Shown piece by piece: positions 19,611 through 30,309 of a stretch of 58,222 nucleotides of DNA. This stretch comes from Trichomonas tenax. Its lineage: Eukaryota; Parabasalia; Trichomonadida; Trichomonadidae. The position numbers and the translations under genes were made by a program. Under the pieces are notes generated by a model, which was not told the DNA's origin, made no database searches, and saw only the letters and a program-made list of their open reading frames with translations. Numbering within the stretch: the first letter of the stretch is position 1; each line of letters starts with the position of its first letter. The stretch lies in contig JALKBU010000231.1 of the NCBI GenBank assembly GCA_023091735.1, positions 1-58,222 of the forward strand, given 5' to 3'.

Positions 19611-20546
19611 TTATTCTTCTACAGCAAATGCGCTGAGCTTGACGATAGTCTTTGCAGCCAAAAGGGCACGACGAAGTTTCCTCTTAGCGTTAAATTCACG
19701 AAGATGTGTATGAAGATCTGGAATTTCGACAACAGGTGTGTTTCCTTTGATCCACGGGTGCTCAAGGAGCATGTCAATGGTTGGACGTATCTTTGGTTTA
19801 ACAACAAGCATCTTCGAGATGAAATCTTTGCATTCGTCTGAAATATGGTCGAAATCTGGTGAGAAGAACTCGTAGTCAGCGTTGATCACTTGCTCGTACA
19901 ATTCGTAGTCATCATCGGAGTCGAATGGTTTAAATCCACTAACGAGGATATAAACAATGACTCCAAGCGACCAAATGTCAACAGTGTAGTCATAAGGTAT
20001 GTTTTTCATGATTTCGGGTGCGGCGTAGCCTTCTGTGCCGCAGAATCTCTTCATATCGTCCGAATTGTCAATAAGTCCGCTAAGACCGAAATCAGCGATT
20101 TTTATTGTCATCTTTCCCTTGCTGTCCAATGAACACAAAAGATTTTCAGGTTTAAGATCACGGTGAATGACTTTCGCTTCATGGAGGATTTTGAGACCGA
20201 TTAGGACCTGCTGTACAATGTCAGCGGCATCCTTCTCGTTGAAGCTGCCTTTATCTACGATTTGATCAAACAATTCACCTCCGTTAACGTATTCCATAAC
20301 TAAAACGATTTCCTTTTGCGTTTCGAAGACATCGTAGAAGGTAACAATGTAAGGCGACTCGAATTTTTTTTGAATTAGGACTTCTTTTTTGATGTTTTTC
20401 ATCGCATCTTTATCATTTGTTTTAGCGATGACTTTAATCGCGACTTTTTGCTTATCAGAAAGGTGTTCACCGAGATAAACGACGGAAAAACCTCCGGTGC
20501 CTATTTTCTTGATGATACGGTATTTCTTTTTCAACAAATCGGACAT
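19611..20546 (-). CDS. CAMK-type Ser/Thr protein kinase
   Basis: A complete 311-aa kinase. It has a glycine loop GTGGFSVVY (17-25), the ATP lysine in VAIKV (K38), HRDLKPEN (128-135), DFGLSG (152-157) and APE (176-178), and ends about 30 residues after the last lobe with LREFNAKRKLRRALLAAKTIV. The activation segment and the VDIWSLGVIVYILVSG block match the CAMK/CDPK group. The short basic C-terminal helix resembles a CaM-binding or autoinhibitory segment, but there are no EF hands. It phosphorylates Ser/Thr, and its substrate is unknown. The ATG lies about 12 nt downstream of an initiator-like TCATTTTT on the same strand, so its 5' UTR would be very short. Confidence 0.93.
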   Translation of the reverse strand: MSDLLKKKYRIIKKIGTGGFSVVYLGEHLSDKQKVAIKVIAKTNDKDAMKNIKKEVLIQKKFESPYIVTFYDVFETQKEIVLVMEYVNGGELFDQIVDKGSFNEKDAADIVQQVLIGLKILHEAKVIHRDLKPENLLCSLDSKGKMTIKIADFGLSGLIDNSDDMKRFCGTEGYAAPEIMKNIPYDYTVDIWSLGVIVYILVSGFKPFDSDDDYELYEQVINADYEFFSPDFDHISDECKDFISKMLVVKPKIRPTIDMLLEHPWIKGNTPVVEIPDLHTHLREFNAKRKLRRALLAAKTIVKLSAFAVEE

Positions 20547-20553
20547 CTTTTAA

Positions 20554-20561
20554 AAAAATGA
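20554..20561 (-). promoter_or_regulatory. Initiator-like element of the CAMK gene
   Basis: TCATTTTT on the minus strand ends about 8 nt before the ATG at 20546 and fits the Trichomonas initiator consensus TCAYTW. This is a position and motif match only. Confidence 0.45.
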
Positions 20562-21245
20562 AGAAATTTGTGCAATACGATGCAAAGGTGTCCAAATTCA
20601 CCTGCAGACCCCAGATTCACTGTTATTTTCGAGAAGTGGTTAAAACGATAAATTTCACTCTTTGACTTTTTCTGGAATAAAAAATCCACTTTTCCTCTTC
20701 ATTTTCAAGGTATTTTTCATTATTTCTTTTATGAATTTGTAGAACAATACATAAAATAATATAGAATGAAACTGAAATGTTTCAAAATTATATTTATATA
20801 TGAAAATTTAATGATTTAGTTGCAATGTAACACATTGATTTTTCCAAAAAAAAATTTCTATTCTTCGAAGCTGTTTATTCCTCAATATCTTCTTATTAAA
20901 TAGATACGAAAGATTTCAAATATCAAAACAACAATCTATAGTTAACAGTACATATAAATAATTAAATGTATCTTCAATATATTATATATTTAAAGAGATT
21001 TGGCCGAAAATAGTTGATTAAAAAATGCTTTTTAACATTTTTCATGATGTTTTTAGATTTGGTAATTAAATAGTATTAAAATCATGCAAATCAATCAACA
21101 AATTTTAAGCTTTAAACCAAATTAATCAAGAATTTTATTGTGCTGTCTACATTTTTGGAATAAAAATATTAATATACAGAATGTTCTGGGCTAAGTTAAT
21201 ATGGAAATTTAGCTGAAAACTGTCATTTTTTGAAAATGATTTTTA
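20562..21245. other. Intergenic, AT-rich, no gene seen
   Basis: About 680 bp between the CAMK promoter and the glycine-rich pseudogene. It contains poly-A/T tracts and no frame, RNA or repeat that I can support. Confidence 0.6.
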
Positions 21246-21977
21246 TTGAATCTTGAACTCAACAAAACTGGAGAACTTTTTACCGTAAATCTTCTACCAG
21301 GGAAGTATGCTCTCGGTGTTTGGGGAGCTCAAAGAGGAAGTTATGGAAATCAGATTCCTGGAAAAGGAGCTTTCAGCCAATGTACATATTATATAAATCG
21401 CTATAAGACTCTTTATGTATACATTGGTAAACAAGGAAGATGTAGCAATAAATCTAGCATCAAATATTTTTGGTGGTGGAACGAACTTGATAGGTGAAAA
21501 ACTAGACACTTTGTGCACTGGAGGTGACTCTACTTTCGTTTTGATGTCGAATAATACAGATGATGTTTTGATCACATCGGGTGCAGGTGGTGGCGCTGGA
21601 TCTGCTTTGTCACATGGCTTTGGAGGTCCAATGCATCAAAGTGCTCAGACCATAGATGCGGCTATCCAGCAACAATGACACAGCCAGGAAAAGGAGGAAT
21701 TTATACAGGTAATCCACCATACCCTCGTTGTCAAGGCAAAAGTGGATCGAGATTTAGAGGTAGAGGCGCTTGTGCGACGGCATGGTCTTCTGCAGGATGT
21801 GGAGGAGCATGCTATCATGGCGGTTTGGGTGGTGCTGGTATTGATGGCGGTGGAGATGGGAATAGTTATATCCTTCCAAACATTCCTTTTTTGATGTTGA
21901 ATAGAAATGAAATATTCAAAAGCCCTTTAGGTGTCAATGAGACAGGACATTCAGGAGATGGATATATGCGTATTTAA
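21246..21977 (+). pseudogene. Glycine-rich surface-protein fragment
   Basis: Three overlapping plus-strand frames make one protein segment with two frameshifts (near 21468 in a T-run and near 21660). The segment reads LPGKYALGVWGAQRG, TLYVYIGKQG, FGGGTNLIGE, then SGAGGGAGSALSHGFGG, GYPATMTQPGKGGIYTG and a C-terminal GCGGACYHGGLGGAGIDGGG. This is the pattern of the ALK/LTK-like glycine-rich domain present in many trichomonad surface proteins. The N-terminus is absent (the frame begins with TTG) and the protein ends soon after the domain. It is upstream of the beta-helix pseudogenes on the same strand. Confidence 0.65.
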
Positions 21978-22121
21978 GGAACATATATAGGCTATAGCCG
22001 ACAAAATTCCTTCCAACGCGCAATTTTGAAATTATTTGTTTTCTACTTTAACACAATTAGTCAAGGATTTCATTCAGATCAGGTATACATGCCTCTTGTT
22101 ATTGATTAATGTCTCTTTTTT

Positions 22122-22230
22122 TCTAGAAAATATATCATACAAACTCCCAAAAAAAGCCATACGGATGTCCCTACAATAACTATGCATCTTTGAGAAAATT
22201 CGCCAGTGTAATTAAAAAAGTGATTTAAAA
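22122..22230 (+). pseudogene. Beta-helix surface-protein tail fragment 1
   Basis: The frame reads ISYKLPKKPYGCPYNNYASL followed by RKFASVIKKVI and a stop, interrupted by small changes. This is the same C-terminal tail as in the two following pseudogenes (near 23820-23910 and 24905-25000), so it is the remnant of a third copy whose body has been lost. Confidence 0.6.
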
Positions 22231-22921
22231 TTTCAAAGCAATCATCTTTAGAAATGAATGTTCTATATTCAGATGTAGTCAAGATAATGAGTACTATATA
22301 TTCAATTACACAGACACTCCATAAATATTTGGAAATTCATTAACAGATCTTTTGATATTTCTCGAAAAATATATATAATTCAATTTGCACAAATTTGAGT
22401 GTATCAGTACCATTATTTGAAGCACTTTATTCTGAATTAATTCTTTTTGGATACAGTTTCAAGGCGAATTTAATATTCACAAAGAAAAGTTAATTTTTCA
22501 TGATTATTTTGCTTTTCAACACTGTCTATACAAAGTGCACACACAAAATCGATGAATAGAAATCATTTTTCTTGTCACATTTTTATTTTTGAATTTCGCA
22601 TTTTTAGCCGAGTTAAATTAAAAAGTGTTTAATTTTGAAATTTATTGACAAAAACAGAAAATATACATAATTGTATAGTCAATTGACGGAAATAATCATT
22701 TTTTAACAAATTTCAAAAAATCATCAAAATAATACAGCATTTGCTTTGCAAATTATGGCATTGATTTATTTCAAATTTCGAAACCCGTAACACTAAAAGT
22801 AAAAGTGACAAAAGTATATCGTAAATACAATATATAGCATAATAAAATTAACGATTAATGTTAATTTTTTGAATGGTTTATTTAATCGTTCATTTGTGTA
22901 ATTGAAATTGAATTCAATTTC

Positions 22922-23909
22922 ATGATTTATTGTGTGAAAAGATGTCTTTTTATGAATTCTTTCCGATCTCTGTTCATCTCTGGGTGCTGGGAAGCGTTCT
23001 TTCCTCAGCCAATTCCCGAAACTTCATCAAAAATTATTTCTACGCCCAACAATTATTACGTTTATTTTGCTATTTATAGTGGAATAGATACACATTGCTG
23101 CATAAGTATTAGTAATAATGCAGATAATAGAGTCTTAATCGAAGATTGTTATTTTTATTCTTCTTCTCAAAACAAATCTCCATCGATTGACATTTATGGC
23201 GGCGAAGCCATACAATTAAGAGTAAATGGTATTTACTCATCGACTTCAAGTTTATGGTATAATGCAATGCATTCATAAATTCAAACAAAAAAATATCAGC
23301 TCTATTAATTATTGCTTAGACTCATCAATATCTGGCACATCAGGAATACAGAGTCAGCAGTTTATATGAGAACTGGTAATATGGCAGTTTCAAAATTAAA
23401 TTCATCACATCACAATCTTGTATATAATTCTGGTTATGCCGCATATGAATCTAATGCAGTTATTAACTATTCTACGTTTTGCAGTAATACAGCAACTGAA
23501 TTTACAATAGTTGCATTTGTACGCTGCCCAAATGCAAAAATGGATCATTGCACGATTAATTATAACTAAACTCCAGAAAATAAGGAAAATAGCTTGATTA
23601 GATTTGCATATGGGAAATTAACAATAAGCGACTATGTCATACAAGGAAATACTTGTCAAAATTGAATTAAAGTCAATAACTATGAAAAACCAGATTATAT
23701 TGATGCATCAATAATAATTGTAACAAATTGCAACATTCAAGACAATAATATTTCTGGTGCCACAATTACAGGTGATACAACGGGAGAATTTAGTATTAAT
23801 AACTTAACGATAGAAAGTATATCGTACAAACTCCCAAAAAAGCCGTAAGGATGTACATATTATAACTATGCATCTTTGCGTGGATTTGCAGGTTCCATTA
23901 AAAAGTAAT
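22922..23909 (+). pseudogene. Beta-helix surface-protein pseudogene 2
   Basis: The first frame starts at ATG 22922 and reads FRSLFISGCWEAFFPQPIPE, then VLIEDCYFYSSSQ, to a TAA near 23276. A second frame from about 23312 continues with AVYMRTGNMAVSKLNSS, ANAKMDHC-type strands, and ends with the tail SYKLPKKP-stop-GCTYYNYASL and FAGSIKK. At least one frameshift and three in-frame stops (near 23568, 23664 and 23847) break it. The strand-turn repeat pattern, Asn/Ser-rich composition and common tail mark it as a paralogue of the next pseudogene. No membrane anchor follows the tail. Confidence 0.65.
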
Positions 23910-23980
23910 ATAACATTTCAACATGTGTTAATGATATAAAAACAAACTGTGTTAAACACTCAATATTTTAATGGTTAATA

Positions 23981-25053
23981 ATGGTGTTAGATTTCTTTTT
24001 CCATATCTTTAGTTTGAAAAGACGTCTAATTGTGACTTCCTTGACATCGCTATTCATCTCTGGGGACTGGGAAACTTTCTTCCCCAAGTCAATCCTGAAT
24101 GCCACTTCTAATTCAAATTACATTTCTATTTCAAGCAATTATTACTTATGTTATGTGATTTATAACGATATAGGTTCGCAAAGCTGCACAAATATTAACG
24201 ATAATTCAAATAATAGAGTTTTAATTCAAGATTGTTATTTTTATTCTTCTTCTTAAAGTCAAGCAATGTCGATTTACATCAATGGGGTGAAGCCATTCAA
24301 CTGCGAGTGAGAGGTATTTACGCATCAAACTCTCCCGATACAGCTCATTCAAAGATAATTACAACAAACACGAGTTCTATTAATTATTTATTAGATTCAA
24401 CAATATTAAATACGATATCAACAGGAAATAGTGCAATTCAAATGCTTAGTTGAGATGCTGTTGTTTCGAATCTAAATTCATCTTTTCATACAGCGAAATA
24501 TAATACTGCTTTTGTTTCGTATAATTCTAATACAGTAATTAATTATTCAATATTTTCCCACAATACAGCAAATAATTTTTGCATTATTGGCATTGTACGT
24601 GCACAGCATTCAAGAATGGATCATTGCTCCATTATTGGTAATAAAACTCCAAATTCCAGTAATCATGGTTTGTTTAGGCCTTCTAACTACATTTTCACAA
24701 TCAGTGATTGCATATTCAGAGAGAACAATTGTAACTATTTAATTAAAATTGATAATGCTCAAAACCCATATATTCATTCTTCATTAATTGTTAACGACTG
24801 CATGTTTGAAGGCAATACAGTTAATTATGCTATAATTACCGGTGATTCATATGGAACATATTCTATAAGTGAAGGTCCAACCAACAAAAGTTTAACCATA
24901 GAAAGTATTTCATATAAGCTACCAAAAAAGAATTACGGATGTCCTTATTACAACTACGAATCTTTGCGTAAATTTGCAGGTGGCATTAAAAAATTGTATA
25001 AAGTCAAAGCAATCAGAAACTTTTATAAATTTGATTTTATATTAAAATGTTAA
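23981..25053 (+). pseudogene. Beta-helix surface-protein pseudogene 3
   Basis: It is the best-preserved copy. N-terminal part: LFISGDWETFFPKSILN and VLIQDCYFYSSS, stopping at TAA 24254. A frame change carries GEAIQLRVRGIYASNSP (about 24287-24450), a stop closes it at 24450, and from about 24456 the third part runs without lesions (RMDHCSIIGNKTPNSS, CIFRENNCNYLI, CMFEGNTVNYAIITG) to the tail SYKLPKKNYGCPYYNYESL. Here the tail continues for about 30 more residues (KKLYKVKAIRNFYKF). It aligns with the previous pseudogene along its whole length, so the two arose by tandem duplication. Confidence 0.7.
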
Positions 25054-25657
25054 ATGTGCTTAAGAATATATATGCAGATGAAATTGACATAATGAGTACT
25101 ATAGCATGATCATACATAGAAGTCATAAATTTAATAACTTTGAAAATATTAAATGATATTAATTTTGAGAAACCAGCTAAAAACCATTTAAAAGAACTTA
25201 TCAAATATATTTTTGTTCTTTATGATATCATTTGGTTCAAGCGAAAAGTCTCTGATTCGTGTTTGAAAACGATTCGAAATTACCAGCCAATTATTTGTTT
25301 AAATTGGATTTTTGCAATCGACAATGTATGGGGATTTATATTTTTAATTTAAAATCGTGTTTCTCCAATCTTCAAAATTTTGATATTAAATTTGAAAAGT
25401 GAAAATATAGCATCTACATATGATGGATATTATAAATTTCAAGTTTATTTGATTATTGTCTATTTGATGATGAAATTATATATTTTATAGTATATAGATA
25501 TCAAAAACAATTAAATTTTAACAAACAATTAATTTTTGATCGTTGTTGACAATTTTTTAAACTCAAAGAAAATTTTCAAATCTTTACAAAAAAATTCAAT
25601 AATTTACAAAATTTGATTTGAATGATTTACAAAAAGTTGTTTTTTTCTAAAATCTAA

Positions 25658-26344
25658 ATGTTTGCTTTTTTACTGTTCTCGACACTGTCTAAGACAATAA
25701 AAATCGCAGAAAAAGGCTTTCCTGAGCACGAGCTTTCTATTACACCACATGAATGGAAGACTCTCGCTCAAGCTGTAATAACAGTTTTATTCAAGAACGG
25801 CAAATGCTTGAACGAAATCAACGATATCTCTGATGCCATCATTCACTCTAGATCGGGATGCGCTAAAGATGTTCCTGCAGGACCTACACTTTACAGAGAA
25901 ATGTCTGATTTTGATAACTACAAGAAGAATTTCGATCAATTGAATGGCTCTTTCGTTAACCACCTCAAGCAGCAGGTCGCTGCAGCAGCAAAGACAAACG
26001 ATAAAGGAACAGTTACAACATCTTCTGGTCTTTACTATATTTGCTGGTGCATCACTCTCGGTGGTTATACATTTTATCCGCAATACTCAATCGATTACAA
26101 TTGTGAGATGAAGAATGGAAAGAGAATGTGTTCTGTCGATGGAATTATGAAAATGAGCGGCCAAGACTATTGGGACTTCGACGATGTCCCATCTTATGGA
26201 TGGCTCAAGAACCTCATTGAAGAGAAGATCCCATCTTGGCTCGTTAAGCTTCGTGGAAAGAATATGAAACCATTCTACACGAAATATCACGTTGAGACAC
26301 CATACAAGTTCGAAATCGAGGTTCCAAAGCAAAACATATACTAA
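25658..26344 (+). CDS. Secreted protein of unknown family
   Basis: A 228-aa frame with an N-terminal hydrophobic stretch (MFAFLLFSTLSKTIKI) that looks like a short signal peptide. The mature part has Cys residues (about 44, 69, 130, 132, 147 and 155) and a distinctive block: TTSSGLYYICWCITLGGYTF, YDCEMK-like and KMSGQDYWDFDDVPSYGW. The GQDYWDF block resembles motifs of small bacterial secreted hydrolase-like proteins, but I cannot name a family. Codon use is more GC-biased than in the flanking pseudogenes, which suggests an expressed gene. A recently acquired bacterial-type protein is one possibility. The gene ends TACTAAATTG, typical of the local stop-TAAA pattern. Confidence 0.75.
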   Translation: MFAFLLFSTLSKTIKIAEKGFPEHELSITPHEWKTLAQAVITVLFKNGKCLNEINDISDAIIHSRSGCAKDVPAGPTLYREMSDFDNYKKNFDQLNGSFVNHLKQQVAAAAKTNDKGTVTTSSGLYYICWCITLGGYTFYPQYSIDYNCEMKNGKRMCSVDGIMKMSGQDYWDFDDVPSYGWLKNLIEEKIPSWLVKLRGKNMKPFYTKYHVETPYKFEIEVPKQNIY

Positions 26345-26582
26345 ATTGATGGTTTTGCTGAGTAATTTATTCAATAATTAAAAGTTCATTTTTAACTTTT
26401 AAAATAAACAAATCAGCATTCACCAATGCCTTCACCAACTTAAGTATTTTTATTTCACAAATATATTTAATGATATATTTTTAAAATATAAATTATTTTC
26501 AAATAATATTTTATCAAATTACTAAAAATGTATTAAGAGATGATAAATGTAGATACAGTTAACGCAAAATACAAACAAGTTT

Positions 26583-29500
26583 TTATTGAATATATGAATT
26601 AATATTTTTTGATAATTTTCTACAAAGTTTCTTGAGTGTCACATCGGATTTGAAGATTTTTGTGGCTTTCTCAGCTGCCTGTCTGTCGACAAGCGTTTTT
26701 ATTGATTTTTTATATTTTGATAGAGAAACTAAAATTCGCAAGCTGGATTCTCTTATATCATCGTCATCATCCTCTAGGAACTCAATGAAGTCATCAATAG
26801 CATATAAAATAGCTTTTGAATAAATTGATGATATAATATAACGTAAAGTCTCAAGAAGAGAGAACCTTATTGAATTTGCTCCTTTTTCCATCTTTCGGAT
26901 CAGTATTTTGAAAAATCCTGATAAAGATAAAATTGATAAAAAATTCTTATCGACATCAATTGAATAAAAAATATGTGGAAGAGCTGAAGCAGCCTTCTTA
27001 GAGTTCTGTTTCAACATAGTAATAAGAAAAGTCGGCAATTCAGCTGCTTCTAAAATTAATTTTCTGCATTGAGTGTGTTTGAGTATTGAAAGTAGTATAG
27101 AAAGTGTGCCCATGATCGTTGGTAATTCATATTGAAGCCAATTTGTCCTTTCACACATTTCAATTGCAGATCCGGATCTTGAAACAAGATTTAAAACGAG
27201 TTTCGAGGCTTCTTCAGATACTCTCGCATACCTCACTAACTTGTAGACCAATTTAGGGACCTTTGGAGGCGTTTCATAGAGCACAAGAAGAGAAATGCAA
27301 TATTTATATAATTTTTTGTCGCTCAAATCTTGCAAAATCTTTTCGAATGGAATGTTCATTGTTTCATCGAAGTTCTCGATTAGCATTTGGTATGCCATCT
27401 TTACTGCGCTGTGATCTGATGAAAGTAAATAATTTGGAAGGATTTTCTTGCAAATTTCGAATCGCGATTCCTTGAAATTTTTGTAATTTTTCAATAATTT
27501 GTCGATTATCTGCAAAAAGTCAGCAGCTGCTGCTGTGTCGATAAATTTTTTGTATGATTTTAATGTTGTATCGATCATTTCCCAAGGATTCTCAATATTA
27601 TCGAAATCATCAGCAAAATATGAAACAAGCAAAATTGAACGTTTTGGATTTTGCACAAATAATCGTGAAATAATTTGCTTGAAGTTCTTTTGGAATATAG
27701 AAGGCTTCGTTTTAAATGCGCTCGTTAAAATGTCAAAGATTGCTTCTAAATAATATTCATTGTCATAAGGCATTAGTGTCTTAAATCCGAGCTTTTGGAA
27801 CTCCATAACAACTCTTTTTTCATTTAATATTTGTGCAACAGCTTTCAAGATGTTAAGAAGGATCTCTTCATCAGTGTCTTGTCTGAGATAACTTTGTGCT
27901 ATGTTCATGAATTTAATTTTTGTTTTCGTGTCCAACTTTGAATTGATTTTTCCCAATTCATTCAAAAACAAAGGATGACTTGGATCTTTGAGAACATTCA
28001 GATTCACCATCCTCGTTGATGCGTAATATGGTGAATGAAGATTTGCGTATGACATTTCTTCGCGAAGGTCATCATCGAGTTTCTTCTTTTGATATTTAAC
28101 ATCAGGAGTCAATATTTGAGGTAGTGGATGTCTGTCGTAATCCGAATACAAGTCATCTGACATCGATGGCGCAATTTGCCTTGATTTCTTCGAAATATTA
28201 TAAACTGAGATTTGATTTTCTGAATCTGATTGTGAATTTTCTTCGTATGGCAAAGAAATTATGTTTTTCGAAGGAATTTTATCGAAAGTTGTGATTCCAA
28301 CACTACTTGAACGAGGTTTATATCTTGATGATGATTGACTAAATAATGATCCTCTTGATGAAGAAAGTATTCTCGAACTTCTATATGTGTCCAATCTACC
28401 GAATTTTGGTTTTAAAACATCAGAATCAAGTTTGAATTGAATCGCACCTTTTTTCTTTGGTCTTATCTCTTCATCATCAGATGATTCATCTTCATCTAAT
28501 GGTAAACTCTTATCTGAGTCTTCTGTTTCTTTCGATTCTGATTTCTTTTTGTTATTTGATTGCTTTGGAACTTCTTTCTTTTCGACTTCTGATTTCTGTT
28601 TTTTGATTTGATTTCGTGGTGGCTGAATATAAATTGGTTCCGGTATTTTCATTGGTCCATCAGCTTTTTCGAAAGGAATTGTTCTTACTTGAACAGCCGG
28701 TTGATCCGAATTTCTGTAAATATTTGGCTTTTCGCGAATATACATTGTTCTTTCTGAAATAAAATCTGCCAGTTGTTGAATTTCGGCCATATTTGAGTTT
28801 GGAAAAATAATTTTTCCAGAAGCAAACAGTCTGTATATAGTTGAGAACGAAGGACGAAGAAAAGTGCTATCTGACCAACATTCTGAAATTAATTTTTTTA
28901 ATTCTGCAGGACAATCAGATGGAATCGGAGCTCTTTGCCCTTTAAGAATCTTTCTGTTGAATTCTTCGTGTGTTAGGTCTTGAAATGGTACTTTTAATGT
29001 CAACATTTGAAATAAAATTATTCCGAATGAATAAACATCACATTTTTCGTCATACATCAGTCCATCCTTTACTATTTCAGGTGCCATGTAGTATCTAGTG
29101 CCTACTTTGTGTGTTGGATAAGTAGGTTTGTCGAATTCTCTTGTTAATCCAAAATCGCATATTTTTGGTAAAAAATTGTCATCAATTAATATATTGTCCG
29201 GTTTTAAGTCGCGATACATCAGTTGTTGTGCATGAAAAAAAGCCATTCCGCTTGCGATCGCCATTGCAATTTTTGTAAGTGCTGTTCCAGTTCTTTTCGC
29301 TTTGTAGGCCGAACTATGAAGAAATTCGCGCAAATTTATGTTTGGTATGAATTCTGTGAGAATTAAATATGGAGGTGAATTTGAAAACCCAACCAAACTG
29401 AGTAAAAAAGGGTGCTGGCATCTGTACAGGGCGCAAACTTCCGAAATAAAACGTCTTTCGAGTGATTGTGTCATCTCAACTTTGCAAACTTTAACAGCAA

Positions 29501-29639
29501 CTCTTTGATTCTTGTAATAGCCTTCTTTTACGATACCGAAAGCGCCGGAACTGATTTCGTTTTTGATTATTACGTCGCAATTTTTGACCAAAAACGGTTT
29601 AAGTTCTTTAGGGAACTCTAAAACCCAATTTTTAGTCAT
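26583..29639 (-). CDS. TKL-type protein kinase with armadillo/HEAT-like tail
   Basis: The open frame begins with GTG at 29654, but the first ATG at 29639 (MTKNWVLEFPKEL) is the better start, giving 1018 aa. The kinase domain covers about 22-275, with the loop GAFGIVKEG, VAVKV (ATP Lys near 50), YRDLKPDN (near 141-148), CDFGLTR, MAPEIV and DVYSFGIILFQML. The HRD motif is YRD. The middle (about 320-540) is Ser/Lys/Glu-rich and disordered. The last ~450 residues are helical repeats (LLNILKAVAQILNEKRVVME, FLEDDDDDIRESSLRILVSL), of armadillo/HEAT style, likely a protein-binding platform. Trichomonads have many TKL kinases of this build. It shares the divergent region 29640-30309 with the CK1 gene. 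Confidence 0.9.
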   Translation of the reverse strand: MTKNWVLEFPKELKPFLVKNCDVIIKNEISSGAFGIVKEGYYKNQRVAVKVCKVEMTQSLERRFISEVCALYRCQHPFLLSLVGFSNSPPYLILTEFIPNINLREFLHSSAYKAKRTGTALTKIAMAIASGMAFFHAQQLMYRDLKPDNILIDDNFLPKICDFGLTREFDKPTYPTHKVGTRYYMAPEIVKDGLMYDEKCDVYSFGIILFQMLTLKVPFQDLTHEEFNRKILKGQRAPIPSDCPAELKKLISECWSDSTFLRPSFSTIYRLFASGKIIFPNSNMAEIQQLADFISERTMYIREKPNIYRNSDQPAVQVRTIPFEKADGPMKIPEPIYIQPPRNQIKKQKSEVEKKEVPKQSNNKKKSESKETEDSDKSLPLDEDESSDDEEIRPKKKGAIQFKLDSDVLKPKFGRLDTYRSSRILSSSRGSLFSQSSSRYKPRSSSVGITTFDKIPSKNIISLPYEENSQSDSENQISVYNISKKSRQIAPSMSDDLYSDYDRHPLPQILTPDVKYQKKKLDDDLREEMSYANLHSPYYASTRMVNLNVLKDPSHPLFLNELGKINSKLDTKTKIKFMNIAQSYLRQDTDEEILLNILKAVAQILNEKRVVMEFQKLGFKTLMPYDNEYYLEAIFDILTSAFKTKPSIFQKNFKQIISRLFVQNPKRSILLVSYFADDFDNIENPWEMIDTTLKSYKKFIDTAAAADFLQIIDKLLKNYKNFKESRFEICKKILPNYLLSSDHSAVKMAYQMLIENFDETMNIPFEKILQDLSDKKLYKYCISLLVLYETPPKVPKLVYKLVRYARVSEEASKLVLNLVSRSGSAIEMCERTNWLQYELPTIMGTLSILLSILKHTQCRKLILEAAELPTFLITMLKQNSKKAASALPHIFYSIDVDKNFLSILSLSGFFKILIRKMEKGANSIRFSLLETLRYIISSIYSKAILYAIDDFIEFLEDDDDDIRESSLRILVSLSKYKKSIKTLVDRQAAEKATKIFKSDVTLKKLCRKLSKNINSYIQ

Positions 29640-29885
29640 GAAAATTTTTGTCACATTTTCCTTCTTTCAAAAAATCTTTTTTAGGAATAAAAAAATCATC
29701 GAAAAATATATAAAATATTACTTTTCAAAGGATTTCGCTTTTATAACATTAGACAGGAGGAGACTATTAATGAAATTTTTCCATTAAAATAGCCATGTCA
29801 GTTAAATAAAATTGATTTTTATTGATAGGGAATAATAAAGAGTCACGAAAAGTGATGTGTTTACATGGCAGTTATAAATAGGTTT

Positions 29886-29896
29886 TGACATGTAAA
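29886..29896 (+). repeat. TGACATGTAAA motif
   Basis: Exact copy of an 11-mer also at 42267-42277, 48546-48556 and, on the other strand, 14929-14939. It is about 250 bp upstream of the TKL kinase ATG. Confidence 0.5.
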
Positions 29897-29926
29897 GTAT
29901 GCCATTTTAACAAAGAGTGTTCTATT

Positions 29927-30010
29927 AAGCTTGAAAGATGCTCTAACAAGCTTAAAATGAACTATAACAAGCTTGATAGACGCTTTAGCAAGCTTGAAAT
30001 GAACTAGAAC
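29927..30010. repeat. Tandem repeat, four 21-bp units
   Basis: Units start at 29927, 29948, 29969 and 29990, each beginning AAGCTT. Units 1 and 3 (GATGCTCTAAC, GACGCTTTAGC) resemble each other, as do 2 and 4 (AATGAACTATAAC, AATGAACTAGAAC), so the array is a 42-bp dimer repeated twice. It is open in one plus frame, with KL every seven residues. Confidence 0.85.
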
Positions 30011-30309
30011 GGGTACACTTTTTTTCTTGCCAGAACGGGCTTGGACAGTTATCAGCCAACAGAATTAACTTTTTTCTTTTTTCATAGTATCATCTACATC
30101 TCCATGCAGTAATATAGCTGTCATTCTTGTTTGCAAATTTTGGCACACTCCTAAGATATTAAAAAACTAAAGTTTCAAAATATGGGAAGGTACTTTTTTT
30201 ATTTTTTGAATGAAACTCATAGAATTTTTCTATGAGATCTCTCAATTTTTTCTCAGTCCCATATTTTGAACAGCAGTTTACGTTAAAAAAACTCAAAAAT
30301 ATAAAAATT

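Larger units (their letters stand above)
29640..30309. promoter_or_regulatory. Divergent intergenic region with repeats
   Basis: The region separates the divergent TKL and CK1 kinase genes and must hold both promoters. It contains TGACATGTAAA (29886-29896), an inverse TTTACATGGCA about 13-20 nt before it, the 21-bp repeat (29927-30010), and two ACGGG motifs (CTAGAACGGG and CCAGAACGGG) near 30010 and 30040. TTACGTTAAAAAAACTCAAA lies just before the CK1 start. Confidence 0.5.
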
